Origin: Neurospora intermedia
Lineage: Eukaryota > Ascomycota > Sordariomycetes > Sordariales > Sordariaceae
Length of the DNA: 64,000 bases
Assembly: GCA_037102815.1 (NCBI GenBank)
Contig: BTPP01000004.1
Location: forward strand, 1,674,001 to 1,738,000
Direction of reading: 5' to 3'
This document shows, piece after piece, positions 35,901 to 46,854 of the stretch (the stretch's first letter is position 1; every line of letters starts with the position of its first letter). The notes beneath the pieces are model-generated. The model saw only the letters and a list, made by a program, of their open reading frames with translations, had not been told where the DNA came from and searched no databases. The translations under genes and the position numbers were made by a program.

Positions 35901-36391
35901 TGGTGGGGAGGAAGAGGAAAAAAGGAAGTGAGGTGATGTTTCATCACGCCCGCGAGGCCCGCTAATCGGGAGAGCAAAACCGAAACCGGGTGCAGGCCGC
36001 GAGAAGACCACTTTGCTCCGTAAGTGGCCAGAAACCGCCAGATCGTCGGCCTTCTTCTTCTGGCGCTCGGGCATTATCACAAGCCTGAAATGAGATTCGA
36101 TCGGCCCCGCATCCGCCCACAACGGCTTCTACGGTAATGTCCCTTGTTGATGCAACTAATTCCGGCGGTATGGGGAACAGGTCGAATTCTTACCTAGCAT
36201 TGCTTGCATGAAGGGATTCCTCGCTTACATACAAGCCTGGGAAGCCGGGCCGCTAAAATCGTTTGTATCTGATGGGTCAGTTCCTATGTGCTTGCAAAAG
36301 GGGGAGGGCTTGCATTAACAGGGGACATTACTGTAAGTGTGGGATCAGCCAGTCGACTTGAAGGGCAAAGGGAAGGGGCAACCGTAGCAGC

Positions 36392-36419
36392 GTAGGTAGG
36401 TAGGTAGGTAGGTAGGTAG
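36392..36419. repeat. (GTAG)7 microsatellite
   Basis: Seven perfect GTAG units, in effect an expanded form of the TAGGTAGG motif that is scattered through the spacers of this window. Confidence 0.9.
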
Positions 36420-38200
36420 CAGTCGCAACTGAACAGTATTCGGATGCCAACCTCAACAGGAAATGGGAGGCCGCCCGCCTACCAGTCCCACGGCAGGTCC
36501 ACCAAGTGTCCACTGATGGCTCTTGCAGAAGACAAGACAAGACTCTTGGAAAGTCTCATAGAGGTTCAGATGACGCAAAAGAGGATGGAGAACCTGTAGG
36601 AAATTAGCTTCGTTTGAACCGGGGAGAAATGGGCGATCTAGAGAATGTAACAACACTAGGGTAGAGGGAGAGTTGCAAAAGCGCCTTCAAAGACAATTTT
36701 GAATACCCAAAAAGGAAACAATTCCAGCGCTTTTCTAGTGTAGGACGTGCATTACCAAAGTCCACCGAACCAAACTTCAGACTAAGGAAAAACTGTCTAT
36801 CAAAGTGCCAGGGTTAGTTGGAGTGTAACGTATGGTTCTTTCGCCAAGCTGGACGGACATCATTTTTAACATAGGTCTGTCAAATTATTGGAAGACAGAC
36901 CGCCGGACACCGAACAGACATGAGAAGGGGATTGGCAAAGATATCATTTACTGCGACGGGCAAATAGAAAGTCACCATGTTAGACAGGGCATCGTATTTG
37001 TAAGACAAGCAGTCTAAACCGGAGGATCCAGCCGCTTCAATCCTGTTCACTTTGAAGGTCGAGGTTTGGAGCTGAGAGCTTGGGATTGCTTGGCTGGTTC
37101 GGTTTCCAAGACAGAAACAGTAATGAAGAAGAATTAGTGATCAATCCTGTCCGCTGTAGAGGTAAGCTCCATCGTACCTGTAGTGCTTTCAAGGATCGTC
37201 GTACCTTCCACTTGTTGTAGTTTCATAGCGGCGGATGATGGTGACGGCGAGGGCCACAGTCATTTCCACTCTCAGAAGGAGCAATGCTCAGCCGCTGTTC
37301 ACCCTTCGATGTTTCCTGGCCCTCGGAACCTCGACGAAACCGCGCGTTGACGGGAGATGAGGATGTCTTCTTTTTGGTGTAGTAGGTACGGCAGCACGAG
37401 CTTCGACCAGGGATGGAGAGTAGCCCCACTCACCGTCCCAAACTGCATGATACGTGCATACAGTACCGAGAGTACAGGAGGTAAAGTTAATAACACGCAG
37501 GAGCAGAAGAATGTCTATCAGCATTTTTGCTGAGCTTCCAGGGACGTTCCAGAACGTGGCCGAAGAGCGTCCGCAGGTTGCTAGGCGCAATTACGCTCAT
37601 ATGGGTACTAAGTAGGTATCGAAGAGCCTGGCATACTTTTGTACGTGGTACACCAGGTACATATGTTTCCACAAAAATCTTATGCCCCGCTCGCTACCTT
37701 TAGTGTACGATGGGTAAGTACCCGTACAATTTCACCTTTCAATGTTACCGTTACAGACCACGTACAGTGTCCGTAGAAAGAGATACCCATGCGATCCACC
37801 GTGACAGTCTCAAAACTCTAAAACCTCTGATAAAAGAGGCTACAAATCTGATATACGCAAGCATGTATTGCGTACAAAAGATCGAACTTCCTCATGTGGA
37901 GCGGCCGCTGTTGCATTGATATTGACAGTGTAAGGACTGCTGATACATTTAAAAAGACACCTACATGTAAACCCTGGGGTCCTACTCGGATGAACAAATT
38001 AGCTGGTTGTCTTGACAGCTACTGTTGCAGTGGGGCCATGGAAGGCAGGTTTTGTGAAGAGGTTAGCCGCCCTCATCACCATAATATTAGCTAACTCGTA
38101 CAGGACAATTGGCTGCTGCTATCGTGATGGGCAGCCTAAGTAGAATGGAGTGGAATGCGAGAACGGATTGGACATGGCGGCCTTGTTTGGGGCTTCTTCC

Positions 38201-40535
38201 CTGTCGTATCTCTTTGTTTGTCTGGATACATTTGCTCTGGGAAAGCCAAGTAGCGACTTGTATATGTATTCCATCCCGATGTATTCATCCTCATGTTGGA
38301 GATCAGGTATATATCTCCCATCCCTGGCTCCCCTTCCCTCCTTGCCCTCTCTTGATATCTTACACGGCTCTGTTTCTTTCTTTGTTTAGTTCTGTCACGC
38401 TATACCACCCATCTTCTACCGCACCCGGGCTTCCATTCCTCAACCTAGTCCAGAAGCTCTCTTGTCAGTTTCCCTCACGGACTCTCGATTTCTCCTTAAT
38501 CTTAGCCAGGAGCCGGTCTCAAGGGTGGATGACCTTGGAGACACAAATAGAACAAGACTCTTGGCCGCAAGCCTCACTTTGGCTCTCTCAGCCGCCTTTT
38601 TTCATGTCCCGGATTCTGCTGGTCATCATTCATCCTCTCGCCTACGTTCACTGTACGCCGCCCATTCATACGCGACCTTGAGTAACAAACGAACCCCAAG
38701 TCGATACCTGCCATCTGCCACACCTTTCCGCCTTAACTGCAGCAGTGCGGTCTGAACATCTATTACTCAGCCTGGCAGGATGATCATCTGCATTGATCCA
38801 GCCGCTGAGTACACTTTGGACATATCAGCCCCTTGTGTTTAAAAGCGTCCAGTCCCTCTCTCGCTCAACCGCTACTATTTGCTATTGTTATCTCAGTCAC
38901 TGCTTCCCATCTTGCCCCCCTCACCATCAGCCGAGCACTTTTGCCTCAGGCTCTCTGCGGTCTGCAGTTTGCGGTCTGCCGTGGCAGCTGGGTGGCCAAG
39001 CAGGAGCGCCAGGGCATCTCCTGCCGTGCTCTCGTTTGGATTTTTTTTCATTGTTTGATTCTGGCGATCGATCCAATCCTGGAAATACCGACCTTTTACC
39101 TTCCCTCTTTCACCTTCCTTTCCATTGTCTCTTCTGCCACTCGAGACGGCATTCTCAGGAACAGGAACAAGGAACTGAATTGCCATCTATTTGACGTCGG
39201 AGCCGACATAACTCGCACGATCAAATCATCCCACACTCATAGCCATTCATCTTCACCATGATTGCCGTCCGCCAACTACAACAACAGTCCAGGTCTGCCA
39301 CGCTTCTCGAGTTGTACTAACAACCGCCTACCTATCCATTCCGACAAGGCGCCAATATCAACAGCCTTGCACTTCGTTGCGTCGTCGACCAGTGACTGGA
39401 ACAGAGACGAGCGAAAGAGAAACACACACAGCTTGGCGACAAACGACGGAACGCATCCGAACCAGGCAGGTCTGAAAACCTTGAAAACCTATTTTACACT
39501 ACCACGGCGAGCTACGTAACAACGGAACGTGTTTGGGGTACCTTTCGCGGCGTGCCTTTGCCTCTGGCTCCACTCTGTCACGCAGCACCAGGGCCCGCAC
39601 ACCCACCCAGGCTATAATCCACTTCACTTCCTGGCCGGGCTCCATCAGGTCCCGTCGGGTCCATTCACCTCACCCTCTATCTCCACCAATCAGTCATTCG
39701 CCGGACCAGTAACGCAGTACTTAACTCTGCAGTAGCGAGCCCACTCGAGTTGGCACCGTACACCACCCACTCACTGCACTACCAGAACTTACTTGAAGTG
39801 GAAGAGGGAGGGAAAAAAAAAAAAAAAAAAAACCAACCAAGGGCACACATTGCGCAACACCCACCCGTTGTTGCCCGCACTGCGACTGGCTCCTCCACAG
39901 TCCCATCATCCACTGGCGCGCAGCCTGCACCGAGCGCACGGCACTCGCTCTCGATTTCTCCGCTCCGCTCAACCTGGATTCGGCCTCTTAATTTTTTTTT
40001 TCTCACTTTTCGGCCTCGCCAGGTGTGCCAGCCCTATCGCGGCTTATAAAGGAGATTAAATCCTTCTCACAATCCAAACAGAGGTTCATCGCCTCGACAA
40101 TACCCTGCCGTTTTGAAGGCCTAAAGGGTCCAAGTCCGGGCTTCTGCCCACTCATTCAAGGCGCGCAAGCCGCCACCATCGCTGTTCCCTGCATAAGCGC
40201 AGTGGACGACCCTCCCCCCAGACGACGAAACCCCAACAAGCCTACCTACCTACTCGTTAACCTGACCCAAGACTTTCGACCCTACCTCATCCCGCGCTCG
40301 CCCGTGTCGCTTGGTGCACCGCTTGCCCAGCGACTGACGACTGCCACCATCGACCTCGCTTGACCGCCGTACTACGCTATATTTCTTCGGCTACAGTTCC
40401 GGCAGTCGGATCAGCTACAAGCAGCGACCAGCCGCCGCCCCGCGCAAAAACAGACAACCACAAGAGCACTGGCCCTCCCCCCCAATCACACCCACCGAGC
40501 GACCCGGAACCCGTCCCCCTCGGAAATCTGTAACC
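38201..40535. promoter_or_regulatory. Pyrimidine-rich promoter and leader region of the Hal4-type kinase
   Basis: About 2.3 kb of C/T-rich sequence before the kinase start, with an A20 run at 39813-39832 and CCTACCTACCTAC at 40241-40253. Such pyrimidine-rich leaders also precede pan1, the forkhead gene and nrc-1 in this window. The open frames (for example 38109-38681) are by-products of this base composition. Confidence 0.45.
39813..39832. repeat. A20 homopolymer
   Basis: Run of 20 A on the plus strand in the leader region of the Hal4-type kinase. Confidence 0.85.
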
Positions 40536-42091
40536 ATGGCGAGCAGCACCTCAGACGCCAAGTCTGCGTCTTCGCAGCGCACTTCACCTTCACAGACGTC
40601 GTCCATCAAGTCCTTCGACCTTTCCTCGAGATCCCCGCATCTTGCTGCCCAGAACGGCCACCCCGTCCCGACCAGCTCTGCCGAGCAATTGCCAAAGCCT
40701 TCGGAAAAGGCTTCGGTCAAGGACCGCTTGACTCGCATGTTCTCGACAAAAGACCCCGGTCGCGTTGCTGCTGCAGCAGATGCAGCTACCTCGAGAAACA
40801 CCACCCCGGGTAACCGCAGCACAGCTCCATCCCCGCCGCCGTCGGCGGGCTCGAAGCCGGTCCCTCAGCGCAAAATGTCCATCACCGATGCCAAGGCCAA
40901 GACGAACGGCAATGCGCCGCCTTCACGCTTCGTCCTTATCCCCGAGGCCCAAGGCGGTCACGAGCACCACCTGAAGTCAAGTCGCCGCCAGGAGAAGCTA
41001 ACCGATATGATCAAGGGCTTCCTCGGCAGGAAGATTGAACAGCCAGCCCCCGAAAACGACCTGTCTTTGGTTTCGAGCTGGGTCGACACTCTCAAGCAAG
41101 AAAAGGATGGTCTTGCCACGGCAGAGAAGAAGGGCGTAAGCACTGCGCCTACCACTCTCGTCGAAAAATACGGCAAATGCCAGGAAATCATTGGCCGTGG
41201 AGCCTTTGGTATCGTGAGGATCTCGCACAAGAAACTGGAGAATGGTCTCGGAGAGAAGCTTTTTGCCGTCAAGGAATTCCGCCGCAGGCCCGAGGAAACG
41301 GAAAAGAAGTATAGCAAACGCTTGACTGCCGAGTTCTGCATCTCCTCCTCCCTCAGACATCCCAACGTGATTCATACCCTTGACCTTATTAAGGACGCCA
41401 AGGGGGATTTTTGCGAGGTAATGGAATTCTGTGCTGGAGGCGATCTTTACACCCTTGTCCTTGCCGCCGGAAAACTCGAGGTTCAGGAGGCGGACTGCTT
41501 CTTCAAGCAAATGATGCGTGGTGTCGAGTACATGCATGAGATGGGTGTTGCTCATCGTGACCTGAAGCCCGAGAACCTCCTCCTCACCACCCACGGTGCG
41601 CTCAAGATCACCGACTTTGGCAATGGCGAATGCTTCCGTATGGCTTGGGAGAACGACGCGCATATGGTTTCCGGTCTGTGTGGTTCTGCCCCGTACATTG
41701 CACCCGAGGAGTATATCGACAAAGAGTTCGATGCTCGCGCTGTCGATGTATGGGCTTGCGGCGTTATCTACATGGCCATGAGGACTGGTCGCCATTTGTG
41801 GAGGGTGGCTAAGAAGGACGACGACGAGTTCTACGCTAGGTACTTAGAAGGTCGTCGGGACGAGGAGGGCTACCAGCCGATCGAGTCGTTACACAGGGTA
41901 AGTTGGATTACGTTTTCTCGGGTTAATCACCGACTCAGAACTAACCATCATCAATCCAGGCACGTTGCAGGAACGTCATCTACTCGATATTGGACCCGAA
42001 TCCGTCCCGTAGAATCACGGCGTCACAGGTTCTCAAGTCCGAATGGGGTCGTGAGATAAAACTTTGCAAGGCCGGAGAGGAGGGCCTTTAA
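40536..42091 (+). CDS. Ser/Thr protein kinase of the Hal4/Sat4 (HAL) family
   Basis: HAL-type kinases regulate potassium uptake and plasma-membrane nutrient transporters in yeast; the same role here is inferred from family membership. Two exons, 40536-41897 and 41960-42091, flank a 62-nt intron and give 497 residues. A Ser/Thr/Pro-rich N-terminal third is followed by the kinase domain from about 211: IGRGAFGIVRI loop, FAVKEFRRR lysine, HRDLKPENLLL with D342, ITDFGNGECFRM in place of a standard DFG segment context, and CGSAPYIAPEEY, which together are typical of the HAL subfamily. The last exon supplies ARCRNVIYSILDPNPSRRIT and the C-terminal GREIKLCKAGEEGL; without splicing the frame would read on to an unrelated end. 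The start codon lies in AACCATGGCG after a long leader. Confidence 0.94.
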
Positions 42092-44014
42092 CAACACTCC
42101 GTCAGGCGGGCCCATAGTTGATGTTCTAGACCCACCTCGGGAACTCGCAAGGGCATCACGTCACCGTCTGGCGGGATTGCGCGCATGATTTCGTATGGAG
42201 ATTTTAGGGCTATTCATTTCTCATAGGAATGAGAAAAGAAACGTTTACCCTCAAATTTTCGAGCGAACGATGCTAGGATCGTCATCTTGACCTAGCACAG
42301 CGACGACAGTCACCTACTTACATACCACAACAACCCCACCCCCCCTAAGAAAAAGCCTCTCGTTTGTTTGTACTTATGGTAAGAGAGGCAAGAGATGGGG
42401 GGAAGGATAGGAAGAATAGGAAGGATAGGAGCAGCTGAAAGATGGGAATGATTTGGATGGATGGATGGATGGATGGACGGATAGGATGGGATGGGTGGGC
42501 GGCAGAGATCTCAGGTAATGACATCATGCCTCGTTTCGCGTTTGGCCAGCATAGGAGTTTGGAGCACTCATGCATGCATTTTCAGTTCGGGCCAAGGGCT
42601 CGCCGTAACTGATTTAACTACCCTTTTCGACCCTCGTTTTTGTTTCTACTTACCGCATTGTGTGTGCGTCTTTTCTTCGGACCAGACCACCGCAAGTTTT
42701 CATGGGCGGATGGAGGGGCCTCTTTCGCTTTCTCAAGTATAGCATTGTACTGGAACCGGGACTTTGACTGGTGGCCTCCTCTTTTTTTACATCACATACC
42801 ATTTCTTCCGTTGCACACGAATCATCTGTGCTGCTTTTGTCCTGCTTGCGTGCTAGCGCGTAATACTTGTCAGTCGGTCCATTTTCCACTGACCCATAGA
42901 CGCGAAAGAAAGAGTCAGGGGTAGACACGATGGGAGACATAGATTTTCAAAGTCATCTAGATGTTCTTTGTTTTGGCGATTATAGATGCTAAGAGATCAC
43001 ACCGTGAGGGGATCGGTGGCAAAGGTACAGGAAGTGGTACATCAGAGACAAGAAAGAGTCAATAATTAGGGATCGGGAGTCAGGCAGGACAGGTTCAAGG
43101 CCCGAGTCTTGGAGAGAAGAAGAAAAAAAACCACATGGACATGACGAAGGCTAGAGAAAATACATGGCATTTAGGGCAAGTGAACCAAAAACATCATCAA
43201 TAACATCACTGGTTACAGTCCAAGAAGGACAAACAACAACTTTCGTCGAATCCTCGCAGCGGGAGTGAATGCCAAGGAAAATAAGACGTTTGGGTCCTCC
43301 CGCTGACTCCCGTCCATATGCGGAAACAGGGTCAGGGGTAAACATTGTGCGGTCTGGTTTCACTTATTCAACGGTTACCAAATCATAATCATCGTCGAGA
43401 TGTTACCAAGAAACACCAAGACCACGTATTCTGGGAAGTGGGAAACCTTCAAAGGGCCAAGCTTTTTAGAAAGTCCCATGGCATCCGGACGGAGCTGGAA
43501 TCCATTCTCGGGGGAGGGATCAGGGGCAAAACCACAAAGTGCACAAAGCTAGTGGTTGACCAGGGGATGGATAATATGGATATGGATTAGGATGGATGAT
43601 GGATGGGCCGGGCGAACAAGCGGGGCGGAACATGGCAGCGATGTCGACACTTGAATAGCCGACGGAACGGTTACAATACGGTATGTGTAAGTTACAGTGT
43701 ATGTTACGGAGAATTACTGACTACTATGTATGTACCGGTGAGTGGTGCTTGGCGGATGGGGTCTTGTTGATTTTGCGTTGCTTGGACAACGTTGGACTTT
43801 ATGAACATTGTCACTTACTTGCCTGACTGTTTGAGGTGAAGCAGAGCACAGTTGAGTTGACGGCGGAGCGGACGACAGATTGAAGCACTGGAACTGTGAC
43901 GACCTACATGACATTACAATTTTCAACCCGTATTATCTTGTCCTACCTGAACCACATTTTTGCCAAAACTTCCACCAACTGCTGAACTGGACAACAGTCA
44001 GTCCCGATGCCACG
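42092..44014. other. Spacer between the Hal4-type kinase and the dehydratase gene
   Basis: Both flanking genes run on the plus strand, so this holds a 3' flank and a promoter. It contains a GGAT tetranucleotide run (about 42455-42478). In-frame sequence upstream of the dehydratase start is open from 43880 and includes an earlier ATG at 43880. Confidence 0.5.
42455..42478. repeat. (GGAT) tetranucleotide repeat
   Basis: About six GGAT units, the last one altered to GGAC. Confidence 0.8.
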
Positions 44015-44845
44015 ATGAGGCTATTCACCCCCGCCACTAAAACCACAACCATCAGAGCCATAACAACAAAGAGGTTCCTCACCCACCATGTTCTCTCGGC
44101 AACTCACCTTTCTACAACTACAACAAGAATAACAACCAACCACCATGGCAGTCACATAAGACCATACTCCTCCGAAAAGGGCACTCCCCCATCACCTCTT
44201 TCCTCCCAGTCCCAATCCCAACAATCTCAATCGACCTTCAACCCCGAAACCTACCTCCAAACCGCCACCACAACCCTCTCCCGCATCCCACCCAAACTCA
44301 TCCCCGACACCCTCCACCCCACTCAATCCCATTTGTTCTCTCTCGCTTTATCTTCCCACCTGCCCAGCATCTGTCTTCCCCAGGGCTTTAACACTCAACC
44401 CCTCTCTCCCACCAGCAAGTCCATATTCCCATGGCCCAACCAGGAAAACAACCAGCTACTACCGCCGGGGTATCACCTAATCTATTACCCCCTGCAAACC
44501 CCTCCCCACTTGCTCTTCCCCGACGGTACAGACGCCGACCATTGCCCTGGAAGTCCCTTTACGCGGAGGATGTGGGCGGGCGGGAGGATTGACTTTGGCA
44601 AAGGAGGGGGGTCGGACGACCAACAACAACAGTTGTTCAAGGTGGACGGAAGAAAGACGGTTTGTGTTGAGACGCTAGGGACGCCTGTTTTGCAGCTTGT
44701 TGGTGGGAACAGCGGGAAGAAGGAGCAGGAGCAGCAGCAGGATCAGAAAGTGTATGTGGATGTTTGGAGGCGGTATATTGCTTTTCCGCCGGAGGCCACA
44801 TCGAGGGAAATCGAAAGGGTGGTGGCAGATGTTATCAAGAACACG

Positions 44846-44890
<45 letters not shown>

Positions 44891-45730
44891 GCACCCGGGG
44901 AGTGTAAAGAAGAAGGCGTAATTTCTGAACTCCGCCGCCTCGTATTCCTTCGCGAGCGCCGCCCCGACGACGACGACGACGACAAGCGCAGCGACCCTTT
45001 CCCAAGCCTGAACCCAAATCCAAACGACCCCAAACAGAAACTCGAACCCAAACCCAAACCCGCACCAGCCCCAGCGAGGATCATCCGCGTCCCTCACCAA
45101 CCCGATTTCTCGTTTACAATGACGCCAGACGCCACTTTGCTCTTCCAGTTCTCCGCACTGACGTTCAACGCGCACGCTATCCACTTGGACCCGCTATACG
45201 CGAGAGAGGTGGAGGGGTATAAAGAGCGGTTGGTGCATGGGCCGTTGACGTTGGTGATTATGTTGAGGGGGGTGGAAGGGTTTTTGAACAGGGTTGCCGC
45301 TGCTGCTGGGACTGGGGTTGGGACAGGGACAGGTGTTGATACGATGACGACAACGGCGGACTCATCAGTTGGGACTGGGACTGGGACTGCTGGAGTCTCC
45401 GAGGTGATTAAGGAGAGGTTGTTGTTCGTCCCGCCGCCGCCGGGGGAAGAAGAAGAAACAGCGGATGGAAGAAAAAAGATTAGAAAGCGGTGGTGGGAGA
45501 TTGCAAGTATAGAGTACAAAAATCTCCGCCCGCTGTTTGTAGGTGAGGAGATGAAGGTTTGTGTGAGGTTGTTGCCGAATCGAGAGAAGAAGAAGAGTAG
45601 CGACGGCGGCGACAAGGCGGGCTTAGGCTTGAGTCTGGGTGCAGCACGCAGTGAGAGGGTTGATGTGTGGATTGAGGCGCCGGATGGGGGGTTGGCTGTA
45701 AAGGGAACTGTTGGAATCGATTGGAGGTAG
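44015..45730 (+). CDS. htd2: Mitochondrial hydroxyacyl-thioester dehydratase, HTD2-like (hot-dog fold)
   Basis: Probable 3-hydroxyacyl-thioester dehydratase of mitochondrial type II fatty-acid synthesis, which feeds lipoic-acid production. Single exon, 571 residues from the ATG at 44015. That start is preferred to the in-frame ATG at 43880 because it gives MRLFTPATKTTTIRAITTKR, an Arg/Thr-rich presequence without acidic residues. Family marks are PGYHLIYYPL, LLFPDGTDADHCPGSPFTRRMWAGG (about 165-190) and FSALTFNAHAIHLD (about 379-392), then LVHGPLTLVIML. Related proteins usually read NxHRIHxD, so the Ala in place of Arg is unusual. Between the conserved blocks are long low-complexity inserts: a Ser run from a TCA microsatellite, Asp, Lys/Pro and Gly/Thr runs. 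These make the protein longer than most homologues. No intron is needed. Confidence 0.85.
44846..44890 (+). repeat. (TCA)15 microsatellite inside the htd2 coding region
   Basis: 45 nt of perfect TCA repeat, in frame, encoding a serine run. Length changes by whole units would keep the frame. Confidence 0.93.
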
Positions 45731-46854
45731 TGAAGAGAGAGAGGCGAAGAGAGGTTAAGGTACAAACAAGACCTGTACTCTCTCGTCTCCCTATGTATAT
45801 GTTTACGCCCTTACCTATCCATACATATTCACATACTCCCTATAACCTTCAACTACGAGGCCTCACAGATGAGCTGCTGATGAATTGGGCCTAGTAGTTG
45901 TGGTCCCAAACTTGAAACCGATATGCAGCAGAACTATCGGCGACAGTCAACAGATGATATCAACAAGCCTTGTTCTAGTTCACCATCATAAACCACACTC
46001 CATAGACAAGACGCCTTACCAACAACTTGAACAGTGGTCGAGCATGTTATCCAGTATCACATTTCCTGTATCCTTTATCCTAGTACTCCTATCCTATCCT
46101 GGAGATAACCTTCCTTTCGTCCCATTCCAATCCATATGATACCTTTAACTCAACCACATACAATGCATGCCGTCCTAACCGACCCACCGACTATGCCTTG
46201 CCATACCCCATTAGCCAACCGACCGACCAGTCGACCTTTTCAATAATGCCTTTCTTTTCAATCAGTTCCCTTTCTTTCTTTCTTTCTTTCCTTCTTTTCC
46301 CTCCACATACGCACCCACCCCTAACCACCAATTTTATCGTACGTCTTCTGTATATACAGCCTTTCTTCTTCCCACTTCCTTTTCCTCCCAAGGAGAATAT
46401 TATCCAACCACCGTTAAGTCAAACCCCACTTGTTCCCGTCGACTATCCCTTCCACAGCTTGCCCATCCACCCGCTCGCTTGCTGAATTAGTCTGCCTGCT
46501 TAGCCTGTACAATATATATATGTATGTATGTATGTATGTATGGGGTATCAAAAACACACTGTAGTAGTAGTAGTCGTAGTAGTAGTAAAATATATAGTAG
46601 GAAAACTCGACGGAGCAATTTCCCTCGTGGGTCTCAGCGACGCTCACTCTCCTGCCAATGATGTGTGTGTGAAAATGAAATGGTGGTGTGTTTTTTGGTA
46701 TGTACAGTGACTGTCCGACTCCCACACCAGGAACAGTAGTTTTTGCGTTTCTTTGTTGTGACCCGCTTATTATGCAACTTGAGAACCATTCAGTCCCGCA
46801 AGATTGCGCGGATTATCATGGGTAGATGTTGGTGGATGTGAAGATGTGAACAGA
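45731..46854. other. Tail-to-tail spacer between htd2 and the LRR gene
   Basis: Contains short repeats: a TTTC run (about 46270-46290), TATG units (about 46515-46541) and GTA units (about 46559-46588). No coding gene is supported. Confidence 0.5.

Larger units (their letters stand above)
29999..38200. other. Gene-poor stretch downstream of the CaMKK-like kinase
   Basis: Together with the following leader region this is a 10.5 kb interval without a supported protein gene. All frames are short, with no recognisable domain and no convincing spliced combination. It is rich in TACCTACC/TAGGTAGG motifs (30171-30180, 30820-30834, 31110-31118, 32021-32030, 34249-34264, 35771-35783, 36392-36419). No tRNA, 5S gene or transposon relic was seen. 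Regulatory DNA or long non-coding RNA is possible but not shown. Confidence 0.45.

Noticed and set aside
38109-38681. 190-codon plus-strand frame
   Set aside because: Product of the pyrimidine-rich leader before the Hal4-type kinase; Leu/Pro/Ser-rich throughout.
29999-40535. Relics of transposons or virus-like elements in the large spacer
   Set aside because: No terminal repeats, no transposase or polymerase-like frames, and no AT-rich, TpA-rich blocks of the sort left by repeat-induced point mutation.
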